64,000 bases of DNA, taken from NCBI GenBank assembly GCA_020024755.1, contig JAHHTH010000005.1, positions 1 to 64,000 on the forward strand, given 5' to 3'. The position numbers and the translations under genes are program-made. The stretch comes from Mycoplasmataceae bacterium. Lineage in GTDB: Bacteria > Bacillota_I > Bacilli_A > Mycoplasmatales > Mycoplasmoidaceae. The notes under the pieces were generated by a model. That model was given only the letters and a program-made list of their open reading frames with translations, did no database searches and was not told where the DNA came from. Numbering within the stretch: the first letter of the stretch is position 1; each line of letters opens with the position of its first letter. Positions 18,517 through 29,715 of the stretch are shown here, piece after piece.

Positions 18517-19470
18517 TTAAAGAATAATATCCTTTTTTAACTTTTCGCTCATTTCAATTGTACAAGGACATGATACTACTTCATTTATTGAATATTTTGA
18601 AAGTGCATAAACTAAATAATTTGAGATATGAAATTCAAAACCTATTTGGTTGTTAATATTAGGAGCTTTATCAATTAATGGTTGAAGTGAAGATACATTT
18701 AATTCTTTTCTATTGATTTGATCTATTAATTGTTCTTTATTTGGAACAGAATACATTGTTAATAATTTAAGTGCAGTATTACTGATTGAATTGTAAACAT
18801 ATAATGTCCCTACAATATCACCATATACTCCTAGTTTATTTTCAATTACATTTAGGTTGTGTTTATTATTACCTGAAGTTTGTTCAACGAATATTAATTT
18901 GTGTCTTAAACATGCTTGTTCAATCAATTTATCTTTCTTAATTGTTGGGAAGGTTTTACATAACTTATCAATAGATGTGAATTTAATTGCACTAGGAAGT
19001 TTTAACCCTACTTCTTGTCTAATTGATAAGCTATTTAAAGCATCTACTATGTATTTTGTTAGTCCTTCCATATTTTCAAAATTAATATTGGCAATATATT
19101 CTCTAACATGAAGTAATAATAGGTTTTCTGCATTTGCTTGTGATGGAGTATTTTCGATATCACGGTGAATTATGTTGGCATAACAATAAACACCTGAATT
19201 AGTTTCACATTCAAGTGTATCAATTGCTTTAATTAAATTTAAATTAACATATGAAGGAATCTCATAAATAGATTCATCATATGTATTATCGAAAGTTATT
19301 TTTCTAAGTGAACTATATACTTCATTAACATTACAAACTACTTGTTGATCAATTTCAACAAGATTAAATAGTCTTTTAAACATAGCAATAATTTCATCTT
19401 TAAATTTAGAGATGTAAATTAATGTATCCTTCTTTGAATATTTAGGTACGTAGTCTGAATAAACCTTCAT
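18517..19470 (-). CDS. AsnA-like protein (divergent class II synthetase fold)
   Basis: 317 aa. The order of segments follows aspartate-ammonia ligase AsnA: KFTSIDKLCKTFPTIKKDK aligns with its IHFVHSQEL...RYPDL region, KLIFVEQTSG with the following strand, and GVYGDIVGTLYVYN with GLNGDILVWNP. The catalytic motif 3 of AsnA (GGGIGQSR) appears as NNQIGFEFHISN, and the N-terminal Lys/Arg motif is not recognisable, so asparagine synthesis is doubtful. The start overlaps the lysS stop (TAATG), so the two genes are coupled. It may be a regulatory or RNA-binding paralogue (inference). Assignment is by eye. Confidence 0.5.
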   Translation of the reverse strand: MKVYSDYVPKYSKKDTLIYISKFKDEIIAMFKRLFNLVEIDQQVVCNVNEVYSSLRKITFDNTYDESIYEIPSYVNLNLIKAIDTLECETNSGVYCYANIIHRDIENTPSQANAENLLLLHVREYIANINFENMEGLTKYIVDALNSLSIRQEVGLKLPSAIKFTSIDKLCKTFPTIKKDKLIEQACLRHKLIFVEQTSGNNKHNLNVIENKLGVYGDIVGTLYVYNSISNTALKLLTMYSVPNKEQLIDQINRKELNVSSLQPLIDKAPNINNQIGFEFHISNYLVYALSKYSINEVVSCPCTIEMSEKLKKDIIL

Positions 19471-20942
19471 TATTTATCCTTCATGTGAGGAAATAATAAA
19501 ACATTTCTAATTGTATCGTTACCAGTGAATAACATTACTAAACGGTCAATACCGATTCCTAATCCACCTGTAGGAGGAAGACCATATTCAAGTGCTTCAA
19601 TAAAGTCCATATCCATTTCGTTTGCTTCATCATTTCCTAATGCTGCTTCTTTTAATTGATTTTCAAATCTTTCATATTGATCAATAGGGTCATTTAATTC
19701 AGCAAAAGCATTTGCAAATTCTTTTTGACCTATAAACAATTCAAAACGTTTTGTGAATCTCTTATCAGTGTAATCAATTTTAGATAGTGGTGATACATCT
19801 GTTGGATGTCCATGTACAAATGTTGGTTGAATACATTTTTCTTCACAGAAATGTTCATAAAATAAGTTAATAACATGTCCTACAGTGTGTTCATGTTTTT
19901 GAAGTTCGATTTTATGTTCTTTTGCAATTTTAACTGCTTCTGCATCATCTTTAACTTTTCAGAAGTCAACACCAGTTTCTTGTTTAATAAAATCTACCAT
20001 ATGTACTCTCTTAAAAGGTTTTGATAAATCAATATCAAATCCACGGTACTTAACTTCTTTAATGTTTAATTCTTTTACTAAATATTTGAATACACCTTCA
20101 ACTAGATCCATTGTATCTTCCATATTTGCATATGCAGTATATGCTTCCATAGAAGTGAATTCAGGGTTGTGAGTTGCGTCCATTCCTTCATTTCTAAAGA
20201 TTCTTCCGATTTCGTAAACTTTTTCAAAACCACCAACTATTAATTTTTTAAGTGGTAATTCAGTAGCAATTCTTAAGTAGTATTCTCTGTCTAGTGCATT
20301 GTGATGTGTGATAAATGGTCTAGCAGCTGCACCACCTAAAATTGGTTGTAGTACTGGAGTTTCAACTTCAAAATATCCTTGGCCATCCATAAAGTTTCTA
20401 ATTAATTTAACTATCTTAGATCTCATTACAAATGTATCCATTGATTCATCATTAACAATTAGATCTACATAACGGTGTCTAGCTCTAAGTTCTTCATCAC
20501 TTAAACCATGGAATTTTTCAGGCAATACCTTTAATGCTTTCGAAATAATTTTTAATTCTTCTACATCAAGAGTAACTTGGCCTGTCATAGTTTTCATTGG
20601 TCTACCTTTAACTTCTACAATGTCACCAATGTCAATCTTCTTCGCTGCTTCAAATATTTCAGGATGATTTTTTTTGTTAATATAAATTTGTCCAGTAGTG
20701 CTGAAGTCTTTAATGTTATAGAAAGTTTGACGATTAGACATTACTCTACCTGCTAAGACCTCTTTAGCATCATTCTTATCATGCAATTCTTCTTTTGAAT
20801 ATTTGTTATATTTTTCTTCAAATTCTTTAAGGGTAGAAGTTCTCTTAACCCCTTCTACTTCATAAGGGTTCTTTCCTTCATCTTGCAATTTCTTTAATGT
20901 TTCTCTTCTAATAAGTTCTTGTTCATTAAATTTTCTATCCAT
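19470..20942 (-). CDS. lysS: Lysine--tRNA ligase (class II)
   Basis: 490 aa, normal LysRS length. An OB-fold anticodon domain at the N-terminus (VLAGRVMSNRQTFYNIKDFS) is followed by class II motifs 1 to 3: FMDGQGYFEVETPVL, YEIGRIFRNEGMDATHNPEF and GLGIGIDRLVMLFTG. I prefer the ATG at 20942, with GGAG six bases upstream, over an in-frame ATG at 20954. Two UGA codons are Trp. It is followed without a gap by the AsnA-like gene. Confidence 0.96.
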
Positions 20943-20965
20943 TTTATTCTCCATCTACCTTATCT

Positions 20966-20994
20966 AATAAAAAATGGTGCTAGGCACCATTGTT
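20966..20994 (-). terminator. Hairpin terminator in the lysS leader
   Basis: Perfect stem ATGGTGC / GCACCAT with a three-base loop followed on the minus strand by TTTTTTATT. It lies only about 25 bases before the lysS start codon, leaving no room for a promoter between them, so it may act as an attenuator. No T-box motif (AGGGTGGNACCGCG) is seen. Confidence 0.6.
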
Positions 20995-21134
20995 ATAAAA
21001 TAATACGGTGTTAGTTATATAAATATAATACTATATTTATCCCTTTCTAAAAACTTTATTTGATTTCTAATGAATTTACATTATGGTCTTAAAAGTAATA
21101 TTTATTGTAGTGCAAAATAATTAATAATGATAAA

Positions 21135-21164
21135 TTACTACTTCTATGAAGTAAGTTGTATAAT
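21135..21164 (+). promoter_or_regulatory. Promoter of the first GNAT-like gene
   Basis: -35-like TTACTA (21135-21140), 18-base spacer and TATAAT (21159-21164). A perfect palindrome TACTTC-tat-GAAGTA (21139-21153) fills the spacer and may be an operator. Confidence 0.6.
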
Positions 21165-21185
21165 AAAGTACATGTGAGGTTATAT

Positions 21186-21860
21186 ATGTTAGATAAATTA
21201 TATGAAAAAATTAATCACACTGACTTGTTTAAACTTACATCAGTAAAAAATATTGAAAACCTATTTGAAAATATTGCTAATGTTAGAAAATTTTGTTCCC
21301 ACCAACAAAAGTTTTGTTCAGATATTTTACATAGAAATGCAGAGTATTATTCAAGTACCACTACTCATGCATATGTTCACTGAGTAGATGAATCTAAAAA
21401 AGAAATAGATGGGTTAATATTAGCTAATTTCAAAACAACACCACACCAAGGTAATACATTAGATGGTATAGAATCACCTGATCAAAGCACAAATGAATTC
21501 ATTGAATATAGAAGAAGGGTTGTAAATGCTTTTTCAGAAATGTATAAGAAAAATGGTATTAGTGCAAACGCCGAACTTGAAATATTTTCTGTAATCCAAA
21601 AAAGAAAAGGGATAGGCAAGAATTTAATTGCAATGTGAGAGGATGACTTAAAATTGCATGGTATTAATTGTTATTATTTATCTACCAATGAATTATGTGA
21701 TTATGAATACTATAAACATAATGGATATGAATTAGTAGATAAAACTAAAATATCTACTGCTGACCTTCCTAATTTGAATAATGTTTGTAATTCAAATGTT
21801 GTGAATAGTGCAGAAAAAAATAATATGTATGCAATTGTATTTAAGAAGTGTATTAAATAG
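21186..21860 (+). CDS. GNAT-like N-acetyltransferase
   Basis: 224 aa. The central segment EIFSVIQKRKGIGKNL is a GNAT motif A (acetyl-CoA pyrophosphate loop, Q/RxxGxG), and YLSTNELCDYEYYKHNGYELV is the typical motif B ending at a tyrosine. The N-terminal half (ENLFENIANVRKFCS) is shared with the minus-strand gene at 21887-22735. GAGG precedes the ATG and UGA codons are Trp. Substrate unknown. The gene converges on its paralogue with a 26-base gap. Confidence 0.7.
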
Positions 21861-21886
21861 TTAGTGTTTAAAATGAATGTTGTAAT

Positions 21887-22735
21887 TTACATTTTTACTT
21901 TTTTAGTAAATGCAAAACATTTTATATATCCATCTTTTAATCTATTTTTAATTGATACATTCGCTAATTTATTAAAATGTTTAAGATCTCTAACATCTAC
22001 TGATTCTTCATCTACCTTTTTAAAGTTTTGATTTTTAAACCATTCATAATCACAAAGCTCATTTGTAACTAAAATATAGTCTATAGATTCATCATTTTTT
22101 GCAATCTTATTTTTGTTATCTATGTCCTTAATAAATTCTTCTATTTCTTTAATTAAAGTTTTGCCAACACAATGACCTTGACGAGTAGAACTAAAATATT
22201 CCAATTCGTGATATCCCTCTAAATCATTTCTCTTGTATAGTTTATCGTATACTAATGTAGCTCTTTTTTTAAAAGTATTAAATTCTTTTTGTAAAACGTT
22301 GTCTTTTTCATACGACATGCTATCGTAACTATTCGATATTTCTTTGTTATTATCTGATGAAGAGTAACTCTTATCCCGAACACGTAATAGTGCCATTCCA
22401 TCAATCTTTGCTGTTGGAGCATCAGATTCAAAATGTATAAAGGCTGTATTAGCACATTTTTTTGCTCTTTCAAAATACTTTTCTAAAAGACGTTTGGAAT
22501 AATTACTTTCATTTAGGTTTTCTTGAATTGATTCATCTGTTCCACAAAAATCTCTAACTTTAGATATATTATCAAATAAGTCTTCAAAATTCTTTATAAG
22601 CTCATGTTCTTCATTCTTCATATTTTTTCTTTTTGATCTTATTTCTGAAATAAAAAAATTGCAATAATTTTCATTTTTATTTTTTCTTGCACCTTCATTT
22701 TTTCAACTAATCTTAATGACATTATTTTTATCCAT
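21887..22735 (-). CDS. GNAT-like N-acetyltransferase, paralogue
   Basis: 282 aa. It has the same plan as its convergent neighbour: FEDLFDNISKVRDFCG near residue 50, HELEYFSSTRQGHCVGKTL as motif A, and ILVTNELCDYEWFKNQNFKKV as motif B. An insertion rich in Ser/Asp/Lys lies in the middle. The ATG at 22735 is chosen because AAGGGAG lies just upstream; an internal ATG at 22621 lacks one. It follows the 1,506-residue gene by 15 bases, so it is probably co-transcribed with it. Confidence 0.68.
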
Positions 22736-22750
22736 AAACACTCCCTTATA

Positions 22751-25700
22751 TTAGATAACAACATTGTTTTCGTCATTTTCATCAAACTTGAAAACTAGCG
22801 AACAATAAACTTTATTTGGATCAATTCTTGAGTCATAAATGTATCCATTTAATTTATTGTTTTTTCCTTTTCCTTTAATATTTGTTCCATTTTGAAGTTC
22901 AACCTTAATATTTCTTAATTTTAATGATTTTATAACATCACCATTCTTAGTTAATATTTCATACAGCTTTGTGTTATTGTCGTTCAAGTCAAAATCAATA
23001 TTTCATCCGTCAACCTGTGATCTATAATTTAATCAAGTGATAATAACTTGTCTAGTTAAATAACAGTAGTTATTTTGACAAATTAGTTTTAAATTTAAAT
23101 ATTCTTTATCCTCTTTATATTTAACTAATTCATCATATGATATATTATTTTTTAGTTTATAAAAGTGAATATCAATACTTTCCTTGTATTCTTCAAGAAT
23201 TTTTAAATCCTTTTCACAATTAATATATAACTTATCTGTAAAATTATTAAAATCAGCATAGTTGTACTTCAAATCATCAATAATAAATTTAACAATTTCT
23301 TCTAGCTTTGTAATATACTTTGATGTTGGAATCTTTATTTCGTTTCCATGATAAGTATCCATTCATAAATATAATCTATTATCTAAATAATCTCTATCAT
23401 CTGGGAACATTGGAATTCCTTTGAATAATTTAGAGAAATAAATTTTTTCTCTAAATATTCTAATTAGGTTATGTTCAGTATCACTTGTTTTAATAATATT
23501 ATGATCATAGCTAATAGTTTTGTGATGTGTATGCATTGCTTGAAGACGATTATTTATCACATCTTTTAAATTAATATAATTTTCAACACCATCTAAAATA
23601 AACAAAATTTTAAAACTTCATGCTTCATATAAAATCTTATCTTCTAATAAAGGTAAAAATTCATTCTCAAAAGATTCTTTAGTTGTATCTATATTATCGA
23701 TTATTAGCAAATACTTGTCCCTATTTACATTAACTTTATTTTTACGTTTAGGTTTAGATTTAAATAGCATATCTCAATTAGGATTAAATTTCTTATAGAA
23801 AATTATGAATACAATTACAGATAATATAGTAGCAAATACTCAAGCTCCAGTAGCTATTGGAAATCAACTTTCATTTCTTCTATCTGAAGTACCAAGTTGA
23901 ATTAAGAATCCAATTAATGAGTTAATGTTTACTGAAATCATAGCAATAAAAATAGCTCATAATGATGTAGGTAGTTTTTTTGCTTTCTTATCTACAACTT
24001 TTTCTTTCTTTTTCTTTTTTTCAATGTCGATTATATATCTTTCAAAACTTCTAATTTGATTAATTAATTCTCTATTGTCAGTATAAGAAACAATCTTTTT
24101 GTTTATCTCTAAAATTTTGTTTGAAGAATCACCTGTTATGTTTGTTTTAGTAGTGTTATACAAAAAATTGATATTAGCTCTAGTATAAGAACTCATATTG
24201 TCATTTTTTTCTTCTAAATTATAGTCGAAGAAATCATATCCAAAATTTGTATTAATTTTAATCTTATAAAATTCGGTAAAATCAACAAGATCGTTAATGA
24301 TGAATGCATTTCTCACTAATGCAAAAGAAGGGATAGCATAATCATACAACTTCATGAAGGTAAATTTATTATAATTGTAACTTGTTTTAGTTGTTTCATT
24401 ATTTGACTTCACAGCTTTCATGTATAACTTTATACCTTCTCTTTTAGCTTCGTCATATTCAAGTGCATTCAGAGTATTAAATTCATTTGAACCAATTATA
24501 TCCTTTGAGTAAAAATCATTAACAATTTTGTAGAAACAACCGTGAAATAAATTATCAATAGGAATATTATTATTTCTTCCATATTCTACTGCTTTATAAG
24601 TTTTTTCAATAAAAGCATCTTCACCCTCTAACCCAATATGGTTTACAACAAAATCATCATATCAATTTTGTTTGTCTTCAGCGTTTCTATATTGTAAATA
24701 TTTGTATAATAAATCTCCATTATAAGATAGTTCAGATGCAAAATAAGTATCTACATATGATAGCATTGTTGGGTTTAAATGGAATAAGTTGAATCCAATT
24801 TTTTCTTCCCGTTTAAAATTAATATTCTTTCTAAAATAATCATTGATGTGTTTTAAAGAAGAACGGATATGTTTATCTTTATTAGGATTTGATGCTGTTA
24901 TTTTTTTAAATTCAGTATTTTGTTCATCATTACATAATCAATATAATTCATTTTTTAATACTCGTTTCGGATCATTAACAATACACATACAACCAAAGTT
25001 GAAGTATGTAAAAATATCAAACTTATCTTTGTCATCATTTTTTCATAAAAATTCACATGTAGGATAAATTGTTCCATCAATTATATTTTTAGTTAATAAA
25101 TCAGGCTTATTATATATTTCTTTATTAAGAATAAATCTTTTTCATGTTCTATTATTTTTTTCTTTATTAAGACTCTTGATTTTTTTAATAATTTCACCTT
25201 TTTTAGTAAAAGTTTTTTTATAGAAATCAGTTCTTGAATCAATATATTCAACTAACTTTGTATCTCCCAAATTACTTTGATCATATTGCTTTATTGTAGA
25301 TTGTCCATCAGTAGCAAATACCTTTTCATAAATAGAAGTACATATTTTTTCATTGTTTATTTCAATTCAATTAACAGAGTATTCTATTGTATATTCTATT
25401 AATCCTTCTCCATTGGAATTTATTGAGAATGTTCTATAGAAACTTTCTGTTTTATAATCTGTAAACCCATTGTATATTTTTTTATTTCTAGAGTTTTTAT
25501 CATTCTTATTAAAATAGTTATTTACCAACACATAATAGCTTCTATCATGATCATCATTTGAAAGACATTTAGTGTAATGGTTTCATATTTTAGCAGCATA
25601 TTCAGCATTGCTTTTATTTATTGCAAATCCTAATATACATTCAATTATAAATTTACTTTCAGCAAAATTATTGCTTAGCATTTTTGCTCCATCTAATTCT

Positions 25701-27271
25701 ATTTCTTTAGGAGTGATTTTAATTCAAATTTCATCTTTAACTAAATTGGTAATAGAAGTATTTTCATCATACTCATTACGCATAAAGTTTACATAAGCAT
25801 TATTTTTTTCACTTCACATTAAACAATTAATACATTCTTTTTTTCTCTTTTCAGGCACTTCATAGAATGGCACAATTTGGATGTCATATAAATTAGAAAT
25901 GTTTTCGCAGTGTGTTAACCCCTTGATAGTTCCTCTACCACCAACATAAAAAGGTTCTAAAGGAATATAATTTCCTCTTTTATGTTTATTAGATAAAAAA
26001 GATTCAAATGAAGAATATATATATTTATTAAATAAAATTGGTTCAAAAGAAGAACATGCCATATATGTTGCAGCAAACAAATACTTGTCTAAAGTTTTTT
26101 CTTTTGAAATTTCATATGCTTGTTCTAAATCTGAAAAAACATTTTTACGCGATATATCAATCATTTGTTTATTACATAAATTATTATCTTCGCAATATTC
26201 TTCATTTAGTTTATTAGATGAATCATATTCTTTTTGTTTCTCAAGTAAGTTTAAATTTGAAGTTATATCAAAATGTCTATTAAAAATAGTCTTATTAGGT
26301 AAAGGAGTTTCTATATATTTGTCCAAAATAATTTTACGGTATGAATAATTTTCAAAATATAATGAATTTTCAGCAGCAATTTTGTTTGCAAATTCAACAT
26401 ACGTATCAATTATCATGTTTAATTCTTTAAGATCAAACAATTCATCTTTGATTGTATTTTCATAACTTAATAATAATTCTTTTGAAACTAAATTGTCTAT
26501 TTTTTTGATTTTGTTCAATATTTTAATTTTAGAATGTTTAGATATATCTTTTCCAAATTTATCATTTAGAAGCTGCTTATTATTATTTTTAATATTTTTC
26601 ATCATATTATCTTCAATTTTCTTATTTGAAAAAATCTTTCTATTTTTGAAACATAAAATAGTAAGAATATTGATAACTTTTGGTTTGTCTTCTAAATTAA
26701 AAGTAACTATACACGTATGAAGCATGAAGTCTTCATTTGGACTTACAATTCACTTATCTTCAAATAACAATTTACTTTGACTATTTGCACTAGTTTCTTT
26801 ATTTTCTAATGCACAATCTTCATCGTGCGAAACATTTAAGTTATATGTTTCTGGCAAACCATAAACATAAACTATCATTCCATTATAATTTTTATAAAAT
26901 AAATTTTTATTTTTTGATTTAACATTTTTATTTGCATTTGATGGATAGTTTTTAATTATAATATCGCAATCAAAGTATTTTTTAAGACGTTCTTCTTGAT
27001 TTTTAGTCAGAGTATTATTTACTGAAAGAAGATCAATGTTAAGTTTTAAATCTTCTCTTTCAAACTCTCTTTTTTTAATTAGAAATAATAATAATTCAGT
27101 GTAATCAAATTCAACAGTTTCTACACTATCTTCATTTTCATTTTTTCTAATTCTTTTTATATTGCCATTATCATTATTTAATGAATTTTTGTTTAAAGAA
27201 ATATTATTAAAAAATTTTTGTTCTTGGAAGACATTTTTTGGACATGCCTGACAACTAGAAGTGTAGCACAC
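22751..27271 (-). CDS. Giant membrane protein, 1,506 aa, unknown function
   Basis: One continuous frame when about ten UGA codons are read as Trp. Not recognised. The N-terminal 1,090 residues are polar, Lys/Asn/Glu-rich, with cysteines near the start (CYTSSCQACPK). Two adjacent membrane helices lie near residues 1,105-1,160, followed by KYLLIIDNID and FKILFILDGVENYIN, which look like buried beta strands of an NTPase-like domain, but no Walker A is visible. No in-frame ATG occurs before residue about 130. The only standard start near the 5' end is a GTG at 27271 without a ribosome-binding site, so the true start is uncertain and the 5' end may be damaged. The base composition is more A/T-rich than core genes. 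Confidence 0.65.
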
Positions 27272-27465
27272 TTTTTCAACTTTTAGCGAAAAAATATTTT
27301 TGCAACTTATAAAAAATCCCTTTTGAATGATATCTTTTCTAACCCTAATTTGTTTATGAGTTAAATACTATAAAAATCCGTAATACCAAGCAACAACCGT
27401 ATTAAATCTACTAACTTTGCAGAAAGAAATAGATAGTTATACTAACTCTCTACAAAGAAAGAAAG

Positions 27466-27537
27466 GACAAAATGTCCGACAAAATTTCAGACAATTTTAC
27501 AGACAAAATGACGGACAAAATGTCCGACAAATTGTCT
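27466..27537 (+). repeat. Six tandem 12-bp repeats, consensus GACAAAATGTCC
   Basis: Six units start at 27466, 27478, 27490, 27502, 27514 and 27526, an exact 12-base period. Read on the plus strand they encode a four-residue repeat (DKMS with DKIS, DNFT and DKMT variants) in a short frame beginning with ATG at 27472 and ending soon after the array. The rest of 27272-27695 shows A/T-rich sequence with a loose repeat of AAAAGTGGTTAAA and no gene. Confidence 0.85.
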
Positions 27538-27695
27538 CTCTAAAAATTTGTAAAAAATAGCAAAAAATGTAAAAACTCTCATATTTTAACAATTTTGAGT
27601 TTTTGGTGTAATTTATCATTAAAAGTGGTTAAAGTCTCTCAATTTGCTTAAAAAGTGGGTTAAATTGAGTGTTTAGAATGTTGTAAATAAAAATT

Positions 27696-28739
27696 TCAAG
27701 GAATAAAGAACTTACTTTCAAACTTTTTGTAATCACTACATTTTGATAAAAATTCATAGTAATGATATCTGTTGAAGTTAAAATTGTTCATAAAGATTTT
27801 TGCTTTTTCTTTGATTCTTTTAACAGTATCGAATTTGTTAATTAGTGGTTTAAATTCTTGATCAATTATTCCATGGTGTCTTTCAATTACACCATTTTGT
27901 TGTGGTCTCATTAATTGGATTTTTTGGTTTTCGATACCATACTCAATTAGTAAGTTGTTGTAGTCATAAGACTTCACAAAGTTGTTTTGTTTGAACATCA
28001 TTGCATTGTCTGTTCTGATTCTTTTAATAGTAATTCCTAGTTCATTAGTAAAGTAATGAATCATGTTTCTTGTAGCTTGTAAGAGATTCTTACCAGAAGC
28101 ATTTTCTATTACTTCCATATAGTAGAGCTTAGATTGTTCATCCTTTGCATCATAGATTGTTATTCTTTTACCAGTAGGACTTTCTTTTGGTCCAATTATC
28201 TTTAGATCCATTTGAATACATCCAAAAGGTAAATCATAATATCTTAGTGGATGTTTAACTGGTGCTCTTTTCTTTTTCTTAGGATTACGGTCGTCATTGT
28301 TTATTATCTTACATACAGTCTTTAGAGATATATCTGGATAGATTTGTTTCATGTGCATTCAGATATTAGCTCTTGAGTGGTGCTGTATGTATTTAGCATC
28401 TGCTATTAACTTTCTAGTTTCTTGATCATATTTGTATTTAATAATCTTAGGACCTGTATTCTTGACTACTAGATTAGGAATCTCTTCCTTTGATTTAATG
28501 TTAGCTATCTTATTCATTCAACTATAGATAGTAGATTTATCATGGTATAGATTTAGATCTAGAATTGCTTGTCTGATTGAGACATTATAATTATTTACAT
28601 GTGAATAAACTCTTTTGATGTTTCTGATGGTGTCTGCTGTCTTATTTAAGTTATTGATGCATCTTGGATTATTTAAGTTGAAATAAAAAAGCTCTTCAAA
28701 GAGCTTATTTCATATTTTGTAGAATTCGTTGAATATCAT
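27696..28739 (-). CDS. DDE-type transposase/integrase (rve core)
   Basis: 347 aa, apparently intact. An N-terminal helix-turn-helix region (NVSIRQAILDLNLYHDKSTI) is followed by the rve catalytic core: Asp178 (CIQMDLKI), Asp244 (RIRTDNAMMF) and Glu286 (NGVIERHHG). This cuts and joins DNA ends during transposition. Two UGA codons are Trp. The ATG at 28739 has no ribosome-binding site and lies two bases from the stop of the upstream prophage-like gene. A strong terminator-like hairpin lies inside codons 12-19. Confidence 0.88.
28684..28706 (-). terminator. Terminator-like hairpin inside the transposase 5' end
   Basis: Perfect stem AAGCTCTT / AAGAGCTT with a two-base loop, followed on the minus strand by TTTTTTA. 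It lies about 36 bases after the stop codon of the gene at 28742 and would stop transcription entering the transposase gene from the prophage operon. Confidence 0.7.
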
Positions 28740-28741
28740 TA

Positions 28742-29239
28742 TTACTTATTGATAGTTATATCTTCATTAACAAAACAAATAACTGGATCAGGGTTTTCTG
28801 ATGTAGAAGAATCCTTTCATTGCATAATATCTAAATAAGTATTTTTGAAAGTTCATGAGTTTTCATTTTGAGATACAACATAATTAGCAGGTAGCACACT
28901 GTTCACATATAAATCACCATTTTTTGGTTGGTGTGGTCATTTATAAGGTTGTCATCCACCTTTTCATCAGTCAGTATTAGTATCTAAGTTTTCATGTGGA
29001 TTTGTTATAGATGATTTAATAACATCAGTGTATTCTGGTTTTCATACATTCTTAAAATCATTGTATAAATCTTCACATTGTTTTTTAACTAATTCATTTC
29101 TGTAAGCAACATACTTAGCAGCTAGTTCTGTATTATTACTAGGTTTTAACCCTAGTCCTAATCCTAGACCTAGTCCTAACGCTAAAACACTAGCGCCACC
29201 GACGCTAGTTCCAATTATTATTTTCTTTTTTTTGTCCAT
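28742..29239 (-). CDS. Membrane-anchored protein of the prophage-like element
   Basis: 165 aa. A positively charged start (MDKKKK) is followed by one hydrophobic segment (IIIGTSVGGASVLALGLGLGLGLGL) whose alternating Gly-Leu is striking, then a soluble Trp-rich domain. The ATG at 29239 follows GGAGG. The last codons appear to come from the inserted transposase unit. Last gene of the structural operon. Function unknown. Confidence 0.75.
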
Positions 29240-29270
29240 GTGAGTATCCTCCAAAATTTATTATAAAGGA

Positions 29271-29714
29271 TTACTTATGGTTTTTGTCATACACTTTCGC
29301 TTTTTGTTTTAATTCTGCTGTTGATAATTCAATTAGCTTGTTTAGATTTACTTCTTCAGGTGATTTAAATTGAAAATCTAAAATGTGATTCTTAGAATCG
29401 TAGTAGATATAATTATATTTATCATCATCATATATCTTTTCTTTATTCAATTTAGATCTAGATATAGTCTTCTTCATGTTTACAGAGCTAATAATATTCA
29501 ATACCACTTTTCATACACCATTGATAAATGGAAAGTATGCAGCTATACCAACTAGGAATACTGATAAGTTACCAGGGATAGATACCCATTGTTGGAATTG
29601 ATGTAGTAATCTTTTATCATCTGCATATAGAATTGCAACAACGATTAATGATGGTACTAGAATTAATGCACATACAATCAATAAGATCTTAATTCATTTC
29701 TTTGTCTTCTTCAT
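29271..29714 (-). CDS. Small two-helix membrane protein
   Basis: 147 aa with two membrane segments: IKILLIVCALILVPSLIVVAIL near the start and LSVFLVGIAAYFPFINGVW near residues 45-65. A charged 80-residue cytoplasmic tail follows. AAGG precedes the ATG, which begins two bases from the previous gene's stop. Phage operon position suggests a host-interaction or assembly role, not an assigned one. Confidence 0.72.
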
Positions 29715-29715
29715 A

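Larger units (their letters stand above)
27442..28750 (-). mobile_element. Transposase unit, possible IS-like insertion
   Basis: The DDE transposase gene and about 250 bases of repeat-bearing DNA are flanked by the 10-base direct repeat GATAGTTATA (27432-27441 and 28751-28760). If this is a target duplication, the unit is 1,309 bases long. I see no terminal inverted repeats. The right edge cuts the last codons of the gene at 28742. Confidence 0.45.

Noticed and set aside
20943..21060. T-box riboswitch before lysS
   Set aside because: No AGGGTGGNACCGCG-like sequence; only a plain terminator hairpin is visible.
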